Source: Candidatus Falkowiibacteriota bacterium
GTDB lineage: Bacteria; Patescibacteriota; Patescibacteriia; Patescibacteriales; UBA12465
Assembly: GCA_009995495.1 (NCBI GenBank)
Contig: JAACPL010000008.1
Coordinates: 1 to 54,670 of the forward strand
DNA: 54,670 bases
Direction of reading: 5' to 3'
Position numbers and translations under genes: made by a program. The notes under the pieces are model-generated. The model saw only the letters and a list, made by a program, of their open reading frames with translations. It had not been told where the DNA came from and made no database searches. Of this stretch, positions 18,515-27,770 are shown one piece after another (positions within the stretch are counted from its first letter, which is position 1; each line of letters starts with the position of its first letter).

Positions 18515-20251
18515 TTATTCCATATTATCTCGTTTTTCCCTAACATACTTAGTCCAGTCATCAGCAATATCAACTAAGATTTTAAATGGCGCCTCAATCA
18601 CGAAGTCGAAAATAAAGACGAAGATATTAACTTTAGACATATTATTTGATAACCAACGACCAACCATAATTATTGGTAAATAAAACAAGTCAACTAAAAA
18701 TGCGAGCAAGCTTTCTCGGCGCTCAATAACTAATAATTCTTTGATTCCCTTAGTTGTTAAAATACTAAAAAAGCTAACAAAGGCCAAGAAGAAAAGGAAA
18801 ATAACAACGCTAACCCAAGTAAAGCCAATTAAAGGAAGGGTTAAAAGTTTAATAATTAAATAAATTGAAAAACAAAAAGAAGCGGCATAAATTAAATTGA
18901 AAATTGCTGCTGCTATAAAGTTTCTTTTTCTTGGCTTCCTTAAAGTTAAAGCACTTTTTTTATCTTGAGTTATAAAAGAAATTTCTTTAATACCACTAAC
19001 AATTTTTTCGGTATTGTCCTCAGCTGGTTTTCTTGTAGTTAAGACGATAAAAAATAAAAGAACGGCCGGAAAAACAATATTAATTACTAAGGATAAATAA
19101 TTCAACTCTTCATTAAACCAACGAATAGCAGGAATTTCAATTACTAAAACAAAAATTGATTTTGTTAAAAAAATATAAATTATACTTCGTAGTGCTGCTC
19201 GCCAAAGTTTGGTTTTGGCCTTAGAATATTTTTGATTACAAGCTTTTTTAATACTAGCAACAAAACTTTTTTCGGCTTTTTGAATCTCCCCATAAAGCGC
19301 CAAGGGATCTTTTTCAATAGTTTCAGCTAAAACATTAAAGTAGAGAGAATAAGTTCGACTAATTTTATCTAATTGTTTTTTTAAAGGGTGGTTAAGATTT
19401 TTATTAATTTCTCTTCTTAAAGCCGCAAAACTGGCTGCGACTTTTTTTATATTTTCATTATCACTTTCTTCTAAAACTCCTTTTTTATTAAGCTCAAGCC
19501 AGAAACCATTATAATATTTAAATAAAACAAAACTTAAAATATCCTCATCAAATTTTAAATAACTTCTAGCAATACTTAAATAAATTTGGATTTCTTTTTC
19601 CTTTTCAAATTCAAGTAAATCATCTGGTAGTTGGATTTTTTTTTCTAAAAAATCAAACATGTTACTAACAATAACTTTTTTTACTTTATTAGGCGATAAA
19701 TTATCTTCAATTTCACAGGCAGCTAAAGTAAGAAGCCATGATGTTAAATTATTTTTTTTTTGAATTGTGTCCTTAGTTTTATTAATGTCGGTTCTTAAAC
19801 TAAAAGAAGTGCTCATTTCAGCACTTAAAAAGTTTTTCAAAATAATGTATTTCTCTAAAATAAAAGCAATATCATCTATTTTAGTTTCAGGGATACTATT
19901 ATTAGCTAAATAACCACCACGAATGAGCTCAATTAATAAATGTTTAGAGATATCTAGACTCTCAGCCTGACGCAAAACACCCTCAATAAGAATCTGGCGC
20001 TTTAAAATTCTAGCGATTGCTGTTTTTCTTAAGAGATGTTCTTCTTCGTAATCAACTGCATTTCTCGCTTTTTCGTAGAAAAAAGCCAAACGAGAAACTA
20101 AAGAAGATACTTTTATCATGGCTAAATCCCCATCTTCACTAACTTTCTTCGTTTTTTCACTATAAATTACTTGAAAAAGCTTTTTAGTATTTTCATTCAT
20201 TTCTAATTTCTCTGATTTTTGGGTATTTTTGACTAAATTTGGACTAACCAT
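18515..20251 (-). CDS. hypothetical membrane protein
   Basis: ORF track; multiple TM segments in the C-terminal half. Confidence 0.6.
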   Translation of the reverse strand: MVSPNLVKNTQKSEKLEMNENTKKLFQVIYSEKTKKVSEDGDLAMIKVSSLVSRLAFFYEKARNAVDYEEEHLLRKTAIARILKRQILIEGVLRQAESLDISKHLLIELIRGGYLANNSIPETKIDDIAFILEKYIILKNFLSAEMSTSFSLRTDINKTKDTIQKKNNLTSWLLTLAACEIEDNLSPNKVKKVIVSNMFDFLEKKIQLPDDLLEFEKEKEIQIYLSIARSYLKFDEDILSFVLFKYYNGFWLELNKKGVLEESDNENIKKVAASFAALRREINKNLNHPLKKQLDKISRTYSLYFNVLAETIEKDPLALYGEIQKAEKSFVASIKKACNQKYSKAKTKLWRAALRSIIYIFLTKSIFVLVIEIPAIRWFNEELNYLSLVINIVFPAVLLFFIVLTTRKPAEDNTEKIVSGIKEISFITQDKKSALTLRKPRKRNFIAAAIFNLIYAASFCFSIYLIIKLLTLPLIGFTWVSVVIFLFFLAFVSFFSILTTKGIKELLVIERRESLLAFLVDLFYLPIIMVGRWLSNNMSKVNIFVFIFDFVIEAPFKILVDIADDWTKYVREKRDNME

Positions 20252-20396
20252 AAATAATTTTCCCTTATTTTAAGGGTTTTTATAAGCAAAACCTTAAAAA
20301 TGAAGCTTTATTTTTATATAAATAAATTGTAACTTATTTAAAGCTAAAACGCAACTTTAATTTTAGGGACATTTGCCTAATAGCGATTTCTAGCTC

Positions 20397-20425
20397 TTGA
20401 CATAGTTCTAAGTATTTTGTATTAT
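20397..20425 (+). promoter_or_regulatory. sigma70-type promoter of secE-nusG-rplKA
   Basis: TTGACA (20397-20402), 17 nt, TATTAT (20420-20425). Confidence 0.75.
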
Positions 20426-20446
20426 TTAAGGGTCAAACAAATAAAT

Positions 20447-20468
20447 AAGCCCTGGGAGGCTTTTTTTA
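20447..20468 (+). terminator. attenuator-like hairpin in the secE leader
   Basis: AAGCC-ctggga-GGCTT followed by T run, about 15 nt after the predicted start site. Confidence 0.5.
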
Positions 20469-20525
20469 AAAAGCAGATTTTTTTCTGTGTTTTATGTTTG
20501 TCAGCAATATAATTTTTAATTCTAT

Positions 20526-20708
20526 ATGAACAAATTAATTAGCTACATCAAGGAGTCCTACGCTGAGATGAAAAAAGTGACTTGGCCGACTAAAAAAGAA
20601 ACCTATAGCTATACTTTAATGGTTATTGGTGTGAGTTTAGCGACTGCTGCTTTCCTGGGTTTACTTGATGCAATTTTCAATTTTGGATTTAAATTTATTA
20701 TCGTTTAA
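20526..20708 (+). CDS. secE: preprotein translocase subunit SecE
   Basis: 'SYIKESYAEMKKVTWPTKKETYSYTLMVIG', upstream of nusG. Confidence 0.9.
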   Translation: MNKLISYIKESYAEMKKVTWPTKKETYSYTLMVIGVSLATAAFLGLLDAIFNFGFKFIIV

Positions 20709-20735
20709 ATCATTTAAAAATTTCTTTTTAAATTT

Positions 20736-21281
20736 ATGGCTAAACAAATTTTAAATCAAGGGCGCCGGTGGTATGTTATTCATACTTATTCCGGCTACGA
20801 AGAAAATGTTGCCGAAAACCTGAAACAAAGAGTTGAGTCTCTTGATATGGAAGATAAGATTTTCAATGTCTTAATCCCAACTGAGAAAAAAATTAAAATT
20901 AAAAATGGTAAAAGAAAGGTTAGCGAAGAAAAAATCTTTCCTGGCTATATTTTAGTAGAAATGGAAGTAACTGATGAGTCTTGGTATATTGTTAGAAACA
21001 CCCCAAACGTTACTGGCTTTATCGGAACCGGAACTATCCCAACACCGATTGGCGAAGAAGAGGTTAAATCTTTACAAAAAAGAATGGGAGTTGAAGATCC
21101 TAAATTTCAAATTGATGTTAGCGAGGGTACTCCGGTTATAATTAATGAAGGACCATTTAAAAATATGGAAGGAAAGGTTACTTCCGTTGATGAAGCTAAG
21201 GGTAAAGTTAAAGTCTCAGTTTCAATGTTTGGTCGAGAAACTCCAGTTGAATTAGATTTTTTACAAATTAGAAAAGTATAA
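20736..21281 (+). CDS. nusG: transcription termination/antitermination protein NusG
   Basis: 'RRWYVIHTYSGYEENVAENLKQR', KOW 'EGPFKNMEGKVTSVDEAKGKVKVSVSMFGRETPVELDFLQI'. Confidence 0.96.
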   Translation: MAKQILNQGRRWYVIHTYSGYEENVAENLKQRVESLDMEDKIFNVLIPTEKKIKIKNGKRKVSEEKIFPGYILVEMEVTDESWYIVRNTPNVTGFIGTGTIPTPIGEEEVKSLQKRMGVEDPKFQIDVSEGTPVIINEGPFKNMEGKVTSVDEAKGKVKVSVSMFGRETPVELDFLQIRKV

Positions 21282-21327
21282 TATTAAGATACGAAAATAG
21301 CGCTTCTCTGTTTTCAATAATAAATTT

Positions 21328-21750
21328 ATGGCAAAAAAAATAAAAACAAAAATTAAATTACAAATTTCTGGTGGCCAAGCTAATCCAGCCCCTCCAGTCG
21401 GTCCAGCCTTAGGCCAACACGGCTTAAATATCGCAGCTTTTTGTAAAGAATTTAATGATAGAACTAAGGATCAGATGGGAGATGTTATTCCGGTTGAAAT
21501 TACTGTTTACGAGGATAGAAGTTATGACTTCGTTCTTAAAACCTCCCCAGCTTCTGAATTAATTAAAAAAGCTGCTGGAATTAAAAAGGGATCTGGCAAA
21601 CCTTTAACTGAAAAAATTGGCTCTATTACTGACGCTCAATTAACTGAAATTGCCGAAAAAAAGATGAGTGACTTAAGTGCTCACAATATTGAAGCAGCTA
21701 AAAAAATTATTGCTGGTACCGCTAGACAAATGGGTGTAGAAATTAAATAA
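21328..21750 (+). CDS. rplK: 50S ribosomal protein L11
   Basis: '[34 protein letters not shown]'. Confidence 0.97.
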   Translation: MAKKIKTKIKLQISGGQANPAPPVGPALGQHGLNIAAFCKEFNDRTKDQMGDVIPVEITVYEDRSYDFVLKTSPASELIKKAAGIKKGSGKPLTEKIGSITDAQLTEIAEKKMSDLSAHNIEAAKKIIAGTARQMGVEIK

Positions 21751-21765
21751 TTAATTAACAATAAT

Positions 21766-21813
21766 TGTGGGAGCTTGGATTAATTAATAAATTAAAGCTA
21801 AGCGATAACCACG
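21766..21813 (+). promoter_or_regulatory. candidate L1-binding intercistronic structure (rplK-rplA)
   Basis: GTGGgAGCTT...AAGCT...aCCAC stem between rplK and rplA, resembling known L1 regulatory sites. Confidence 0.5.
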
Positions 21814-21823
21814 ACCAAAATCT

Positions 21824-22528
21824 ATGGAAAAGAAAATTAAGTCTCCGAAAGTAATCAAGGCCAAAAAAATTGATAACAGCAGTATTTATGATAAGAATAA
21901 AAGCTATTCTTTAAACGAAGCGATTAAAATTGTTAAAAGTATTACCAAAACTAAATTTGACGCTTCAGTTGAAGTTCACTTTCGTCTAGGAATTAATACT
22001 AAGAAAAGTGATCAACAAATCAGAGGAGCAGTTTCTCTACCACACGGAACTGGAAAAACTATTAAGATTGCCGCTTTTGTCAGTCCAGAAAATGAAGCTG
22101 CTGTGAAAGCCGCTGGAGCTGACTTTGTTGGTGGTGAAGATTTAGTAGCAGAAATCAAAAAGACTGAAAAAACTGATTTTCAAGTGGCGATTGCCGAAGT
22201 TTCAATGATGAGAACTTTAGCTCAAATTGCTAAAATATTAGGAACCAGAGGTTTAATGCCTTCCCCTAAAAATGATACTGTTACTCAAAATCCAGTTAAA
22301 GCAGTTGAAGAATTAAAGAAAGGGAAAATTAGTTTTAAAAATGATGATACGGGAAACCTACACGCTATTATTGGTAAAGTAAGTTTTAGTGATGATAAAT
22401 TAGCTGAAAATTTTAATAGCCTCCTTGAGACTATCAGAAAAGCTAAACCATCCGCCTCTAAAGGAACTTTTATCAAGAATACTAGCCTCTCCTCTTCAAT
22501 GAGCACTGGTGTTAAAGTTAGCTTATAA
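21824..22528 (+). CDS. rplA: 50S ribosomal protein L1
   Basis: 'YSLNEAIKIVKSITKTKFDASVEVHFRLGI', 'LGTRGLMPSPKNDTVT'. Confidence 0.96.
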   Translation: MEKKIKSPKVIKAKKIDNSSIYDKNKSYSLNEAIKIVKSITKTKFDASVEVHFRLGINTKKSDQQIRGAVSLPHGTGKTIKIAAFVSPENEAAVKAAGADFVGGEDLVAEIKKTEKTDFQVAIAEVSMMRTLAQIAKILGTRGLMPSPKNDTVTQNPVKAVEELKKGKISFKNDDTGNLHAIIGKVSFSDDKLAENFNSLLETIRKAKPSASKGTFIKNTSLSSSMSTGVKVSL

Positions 22529-22555
22529 AAAGGAGTCAATATTTTCCTATAATTA

Positions 22556-22589
22556 GAAGGGGGCTAAATTAGCCCCCTTCTTTTTGTTT
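22556..22589 (+). terminator. intrinsic terminator after rplA
   Basis: GAAGGGGGCTaaattAGCCCCCTTCTTTTTG. Confidence 0.9.
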
Positions 22590-22621
22590 TATTCAAGGTT
22601 TTGATCATGAAACAATAGCCC

Positions 22622-22650
22622 TTGACATTTTAAAACCTTTCCTGTATAAT
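22622..22650 (+). promoter_or_regulatory. perfect consensus sigma70 promoter of the RRM gene
   Basis: TTGACA (22622-22627), 17 nt, TATAAT (22645-22650). Confidence 0.85.
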
Positions 22651-22744
22651 GTATCCAGGTAAGCAGTCTTAAGAATTAGCGGCCAAAACCGCCTTTTTTT
22701 AAGAAAAGGTCGGCTTACATTTAAAAATTTTAGGAAATAAGAAA

Positions 22745-23002
22745 ATGAAAAAGTTATTTGTAGGTGGTTTAAATTACAAAACTACCGATTCTGATTTAGC
22801 CGCAGCTTTTGCTAAGGCTGGAACAGTTATTTCTGCTGTTGTTATCATGGACAGAATGACAAACCGATCAAAAGGTTTTGGATTCGTAGAAATGGAAAAT
22901 GATGACGAAGCTGAAAAGGCTATCGCTATGTACAATGATCAAGAATTAGATGGAAGAAAAATCATTGTTAACGAAGCTCGTCCGCTTGAAAAGAGATTCT
23001 AA
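22745..23002 (+). CDS. RRM-domain RNA-binding protein
   Basis: RNP2 'KLFVGGL', RNP1 'KGFGFVEM'. Confidence 0.92.
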   Translation: MKKLFVGGLNYKTTDSDLAAAFAKAGTVISAVVIMDRMTNRSKGFGFVEMENDDEAEKAIAMYNDQELDGRKIIVNEARPLEKRF

Positions 23003-23033
23003 TAGATTTCACAATATAAGCAAATAAAAATCA

Positions 23034-23060
23034 TCCGCCTTAGGGCGGATGATTTTTTGT
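23034..23060 (+). terminator. intrinsic terminator after the RRM gene
   Basis: ATCATCCGCCttaGGGCGGATGATTTTTTG. Confidence 0.85.
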
Positions 23061-23083
23061 TAAACGAAATTAAAAAAGTATAA

Positions 23084-23716
23084 TTAATCTTCAAGATCTA
23101 TTTCAACGACAGTTTCATTATTAATTACTTGATCCTCTAAGGCTCCGGGATTTTCATTTTCTAATAAAACAGGAGAATCAGAACTAGTTCGAGTTTCTAA
23201 ATCAATTTCTAGACCAGTAATTGGCGCCATATTAATGTCTTTATTTAAATCCCAAATACTATAATTTAAGAAAGCAGCGAAGGTGACCCAAAGAATATAA
23301 GGAATAAGTAAATAGGCGGCAACTTTATTGATTTGATAAAAAGCTAAAATAGTTGCTAAAATTGCAAACCAAAGAGAAATAATTTCAGTTAAGGCAATTC
23401 CTGGATTTTGTAAACCAAAGAAAATAAAAGACCAAAAAAGATTAAGCGCTAATTGAAAAATAAATATTAATAAAGCAAAACGAATTTCTTTTTTATTTAG
23501 CCCCAGACGCCAAATTAAAAAGGCAGAAACACCCATTAAAACATAAAGAAGAGTCCAGACTGGCCCAAAAAGCCAATTAGGCGGGTTAAAGGCGGGCTTC
23601 TCAATTAAATTATACCAACTATTAACGCCCGTATCAGTAAATAAAGCCCCAATAATTGCAAATAATTGTGGAATAATTAAAGCAATAATAAGTTTAATAA
23701 AATTTTTATTTTTCAT
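23084..23716 (-). CDS. TspO/MBR-family protein with acidic C-terminal extension
   Basis: 'WYNLIEKPAFNPPNWLFGPVWTLLYVLMGVSAFLIW', 'LNLFWSFIFFGLQNPG', 'WVTFAAFLNYSIWDLN'. Confidence 0.9.
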   Translation of the reverse strand: MKNKNFIKLIIALIIPQLFAIIGALFTDTGVNSWYNLIEKPAFNPPNWLFGPVWTLLYVLMGVSAFLIWRLGLNKKEIRFALLIFIFQLALNLFWSFIFFGLQNPGIALTEIISLWFAILATILAFYQINKVAAYLLIPYILWVTFAAFLNYSIWDLNKDINMAPITGLEIDLETRTSSDSPVLLENENPGALEDQVINNETVVEIDLED

Positions 23717-23840
23717 ATTTTTTATTTATTTTTATTATAGCAAAAAAAAGTTTCTTGGGCAATTAAAAAAGAAAAGTCTAAGGTCTTCCAATTTTTTAAC
23801 TTTTAAAGTAATGTTATAGTATAAATACCCTTATTTCTCT

Positions 23841-24938
23841 ATGGAGTTAATAAAATACAATAAAAATAATTCAAAAATTATTATCAAGAAAGCTTTAGCT
23901 GTTTTAAAAAATGGTGGCATTTTTGTATTCCCTACTGAAACTTGCTATGGAATTGGCACTGATGCTACAAAAAAAAGTGCTATTAATAAGCTATATTCAT
24001 ATAAAACTAGACGTGAGGGCAAACCTTTGTCGGTTGTTGTGGCTGACATAAAAATGGCTCAAAAATATGTAGAAATCAATGAAATGGCAGAAAATCTATA
24101 CAAAAGCTATCTACCTGGACCGATAACAGTAGTTTCTAAAGGAAAAGGCAAGGTTGCTAAAGGAGTTGAGTCAGAATATGGTACTTTAGGAATACGTATT
24201 CCTGAACATGAGCTTATTTTAGATATCGTCAAAAATTTTGGAAAACCTTTTACAGCAACATCAGCTAATATGTCCTATCTTCCAAAACCATACAGCATAA
24301 AAGCTTTGCTGAAAAATATGCCAGCAAAAAATCTAGAATTAATAGATTTAATAATTGATGCCGGCAAATTACCCCATCGCGAGACATCAACAGTAGTAGA
24401 CACAACCATGAATAGTTTAAATATTGTACGAGAGGGGCAACTTAATATTTACAAAAAATCAGATAAAAAATCAATCTTGTCAGCCCAAACAGAAAGCGCT
24501 GAAGAAACGATTAATTTTGGTAGCATGAATATGCTGAAATATATTGATGAGCCTTTAAGCAAGCCCTTGGTGTTTTTTCTTGTCGGAGAATTGGGTGGTG
24601 GCAAAACACAGTTTGCAAAAGGTATCGCCCGGTGTCTTAATATTAAAGACTTGGTAAAATCACCAACCTTCACTATTCTAAATGAATATAACTACAAATT
24701 CGGAGAAAGACGGGGAAAATTTATTCACGTCGATACTTGGAGAATTGAAGATATAAATGATTTAGAAACTATCGGACTTGATAATTATTTCTCTGTTAAT
24801 AATATTATTGCCATTGAATGGGCCAATAAATTTTCTAATGACTTGAAGAAGAAAATAAAAAAAACTGGAGGAAAAATTATCAATGTTATCTTCAATTATC
24901 TTGACGATGATAGACGAGCGATTGAAACTTATGAATAA
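23841..24938 (+). CDS. fused TsaC (YrdC/Sua5 L-threonylcarbamoyladenylate synthase) - TsaE (t6A ATPase)
   Basis: N-term 'GGIFVFPTETCYGIGTDATKKSAINKLYSYKTRREGKPLSVVV...TATSANMS'; C-term 'FFLVGELGGGKTQFAKGIARCL...VKSPTFTILNEY...HVDTWRI...AIEWANK'. Confidence 0.9.
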   Translation: MELIKYNKNNSKIIIKKALAVLKNGGIFVFPTETCYGIGTDATKKSAINKLYSYKTRREGKPLSVVVADIKMAQKYVEINEMAENLYKSYLPGPITVVSKGKGKVAKGVESEYGTLGIRIPEHELILDIVKNFGKPFTATSANMSYLPKPYSIKALLKNMPAKNLELIDLIIDAGKLPHRETSTVVDTTMNSLNIVREGQLNIYKKSDKKSILSAQTESAEETINFGSMNMLKYIDEPLSKPLVFFLVGELGGGKTQFAKGIARCLNIKDLVKSPTFTILNEYNYKFGERRGKFIHVDTWRIEDINDLETIGLDNYFSVNNIIAIEWANKFSNDLKKKIKKTGGKIINVIFNYLDDDRRAIETYE

Positions 24939-26094
24939 AATTAAAATTACTTCTAAAAATAAATACAAAGAAGCTATTATTTTAGCAATTGACACTAGCT
25001 GTGACGACACTTCTGTCGCCGTACTTAAGGGCAGGCGCGTCTTATCTAGTGTCATATCTTCCCAAGTAGAACTTCATAAAAAATGGGGCGGAGTTGTTCC
25101 TACTATCGCTAAACGTGCACATCAAGATAATATTGAAAAAGTATATCAAGAAGCTTTAAAAAGAGCGCGAATTAAAGAGGAGGAAATTGAGTTTGTCGCC
25201 GTTACTCATGGGCCAGGACTTGCTATCGCTCTTGAAGTTGGAATTGAATTTGCCAAAAATTTAGCTTATACAAAAAAGAAAAAACTTGTGCCTATTAATC
25301 ATATGGAGGGACATATGTTAGCCTCTTTTATTTTGAATTCTAAGGGTAATGGCGCAATTGCTTTGAATAAAGAAGGGACCGTCTTCCCTGCTCTCGCTCT
25401 TTTAATATCAGGAAATCATTCCGAAATTGTTTATGCTGAAGATATTAATAAATATAAAATTTTAGGCGAAACTTTAGACGACGCGGCCGGCGAAGCTTTT
25501 GATAAAGTCGCCCGGATGATGAACCTTGGTTATCCCGGGGGGGAAATTATAACCTTATTAGCCGGACGTGCTAGCAGTACATGGTCTAACGTTGCTTCCG
25601 GACTTGAAGAAAGAAACGAAAGAAAGCCCTTAGCTGAGGTCGCTGGCAGACTTGGCTTACCGGTACCGATGATGCGCTCAAAAGATTTGAACTTTAGTTT
25701 TTCTGGATTAAAAACAGCTTGTCTTTATAAAATAAAAAACCTTCGAGAAAAATATTCCGAAGATACAAAATGGTCTTATGATTTTTCGCGTGAATTCATT
25801 AACGCTGTTTCTCGGTCATTATTAACTAAATTATCAAAAGCAATTAAACTTCATCCGGAAATTAAATCTATTATTATTGGCGGTGGAGTAAGTAATAACA
25901 AATATATTATTAGAGAAGTTGGAGCTTTAACAAGGAAGACGCAAAAAAACTATCTTATCCCAGAATCTAAATTCCGTAGTGATAATGCCGGTATGATCGG
26001 TATTGCCGCTTATTATAATATTAATAATTTAGAAAATTGGCTTGAAGGTAAAAAAATATTAGAACTTGATAGAAAACCAATGCTTAGATTATAA
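24931..26094 (+). CDS. tsaD: tRNA t6A37 threonylcarbamoyltransferase TsaD
   Basis: 'ILAIDTSCDDTSVAVL', 'PINHMEGHMLASF', 'DFSFSGLKTA'-like 'NFSFSGLKTACLYK', 'IIGGGVSNNKYI'; ATG at 24931 overlaps the upstream stop by 8 nt. Confidence 0.95.
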   Translation: MNKIKITSKNKYKEAIILAIDTSCDDTSVAVLKGRRVLSSVISSQVELHKKWGGVVPTIAKRAHQDNIEKVYQEALKRARIKEEEIEFVAVTHGPGLAIALEVGIEFAKNLAYTKKKKLVPINHMEGHMLASFILNSKGNGAIALNKEGTVFPALALLISGNHSEIVYAEDINKYKILGETLDDAAGEAFDKVARMMNLGYPGGEIITLLAGRASSTWSNVASGLEERNERKPLAEVAGRLGLPVPMMRSKDLNFSFSGLKTACLYKIKNLREKYSEDTKWSYDFSREFINAVSRSLLTKLSKAIKLHPEIKSIIIGGGVSNNKYIIREVGALTRKTQKNYLIPESKFRSDNAGMIGIAAYYNINNLENWLEGKKILELDRKPMLRL

Positions 26095-26511
26095 ATTTTT
26101 TGGTAAAGCAAACTTAGCTAATACTTTAGTCGCTTCTTCTTTAGTAATTCTTCTATCTATATCCTGCTGTAACTTCCCTACACTCTCTAAAGCTTTATCC
26201 CAATCATTGCCATTTTTTTTATTAGGTACTAAATGATAGTGAGCATGAGGAACTAATCTACCAAACGAGGCTGAATCAATAAATTCATAACCTAAACTTC
26301 GATAATGATTTGCAACTTTAACAGCAAATTCATAAAATTCGCCGACGTTTTCAATATCCCAGATAAAACGAAAATGTTTTTTAGGAATAATAATTGTATG
26401 CCCTTCAGTAAATCTAGCAATATCCAAAAAGGCTAAATATTTTTCATCTTCGTAAATTTTATAAGCTGGTATTTCTCCATTTACAATTTTACAAAATAAA
26501 CAGTTTTCCAT
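26089..26511 (-). CDS. HIT-family hydrolase
   Basis: 'CLFCKIVNGEIPAYKIYEDEKYLAFLDI', 'HAHYHLVP'. Confidence 0.92.
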   Translation of the reverse strand: MENCLFCKIVNGEIPAYKIYEDEKYLAFLDIARFTEGHTIIIPKKHFRFIWDIENVGEFYEFAVKVANHYRSLGYEFIDSASFGRLVPHAHYHLVPNKKNGNDWDKALESVGKLQQDIDRRITKEEATKVLAKFALPKNL

Positions 26512-26527
26512 ATTATTTTTGTTAATT

Positions 26528-27664
26528 TTAATTTAGACTTTCATCAAAAAGCTCCATTATTTCTAAATATCTGCCCTCTCGCTCACATTTCTTTTTTAAT
26601 ATGCCTGGCGGCAGAAAAGGATTAACTGCCATCTTTAAATATGAATTGTCTTGTAAAAAAATAGCAACAAAATTATCTGGGTAAAAGATGAAATTTAAAG
26701 AGTCGTAATTATTAAGCTCACAAGGATTTGAAGAATAATCTATTACTAAAGAATATCTCTCATTTAACTCCTTGATAAGTTTATTTGGCTTGAAATAATA
26801 ATTAGTCTTAAACGGTGGTTTGTTTAAATATCTAAAACCCCTAAAAAATGAATCATTATTAAAAGCCTCATCATACTTTCCTTCTAAGATATCAACTATT
26901 TTCATTTTATCCCACACATACGCAAGCCTCCAAATCGTATCATTATCACTATAATTATATTCTAAAAATTCATTTTTATATTTATCTAATACTTCGGAGT
27001 CAATTTCATATTCAAGTATTAACTTTTCTAAAACATTAAAACCTATTTCCTTAACGTAAACTCCAACTAAATAAACGAATAAATGGGATTGTGATCTTTC
27101 AATTAAATCACCGACTTTTATAATTTTTTTAGCCTCAAGAATTGCCTCCTCTTTATCCCCTTTTTTAGCAAATTCTATAGACCTTAGAGCACTAAGTCTA
27201 GTAACTTCTCTGAAAGTATTAAGAGCAATCATGCTATCATCATCTATTTCTGAAGGATTAGCATATCTCGGATCCTGAAAGCTATTTTTGAAACTTGCGT
27301 CATTAAAATATTCTAAGGCTAACTCATTTTCAGCTAGTATTTTCTCTATATCAAAATCATCGTATTCAGATAAATTTAAATAATTATTTATAAAAATACC
27401 CTTATCAGGAATTGACTCTAAATTAATTACATCCTTAATTTTTATTAAATCAAAATAGGCGTTATCTTCTTCGAGAAGATTTATCTCTGAAAGTCCGGAT
27501 AAAATATTAGAATCATCTATCGGCTCAATGTCTTTAGAAAAAAATAAATTCAAAAAAACCGGGGTTAAAATTGCTAATAAAAAGATCCCAAAAATAAACC
27601 AAAAAAAATAAAGGATAATTTTTTTTAATTTTTTCTTTTTTGGTATCTCGTTTTTGTTTTCCAT
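26528..27664 (-). CDS. hypothetical single-TM protein
   Basis: ORF track, N-terminal TM. Confidence 0.5.
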   Translation of the reverse strand: MENKNEIPKKKKLKKIILYFFWFIFGIFLLAILTPVFLNLFFSKDIEPIDDSNILSGLSEINLLEEDNAYFDLIKIKDVINLESIPDKGIFINNYLNLSEYDDFDIEKILAENELALEYFNDASFKNSFQDPRYANPSEIDDDSMIALNTFREVTRLSALRSIEFAKKGDKEEAILEAKKIIKVGDLIERSQSHLFVYLVGVYVKEIGFNVLEKLILEYEIDSEVLDKYKNEFLEYNYSDNDTIWRLAYVWDKMKIVDILEGKYDEAFNNDSFFRGFRYLNKPPFKTNYYFKPNKLIKELNERYSLVIDYSSNPCELNNYDSLNFIFYPDNFVAIFLQDNSYLKMAVNPFLPPGILKKKCEREGRYLEIMELFDESLN

Positions 27665-27770
27665 AAATTTATTATTTAAAAATATCTATAAAAGTTTGGT
27701 AAGTGATAATAGCCCCAAACAAACCAACAATTATCATTACAAGAATAAATGTAATTTTTAAAAGCTTGGG

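Noticed and set aside
18480-18683. Plus ORF across the rsmI/hypothetical junction
   Set aside because: Antisense to two genes, no support
22285-22539. Minus ORF opposite rplA
   Set aside because: Shadow ORF of a conserved ribosomal gene
24449-25055. Minus ORFs 24449-24673 and 24762-25055 opposite tsaC-tsaE/tsaD
   Set aside because: Antisense shadows
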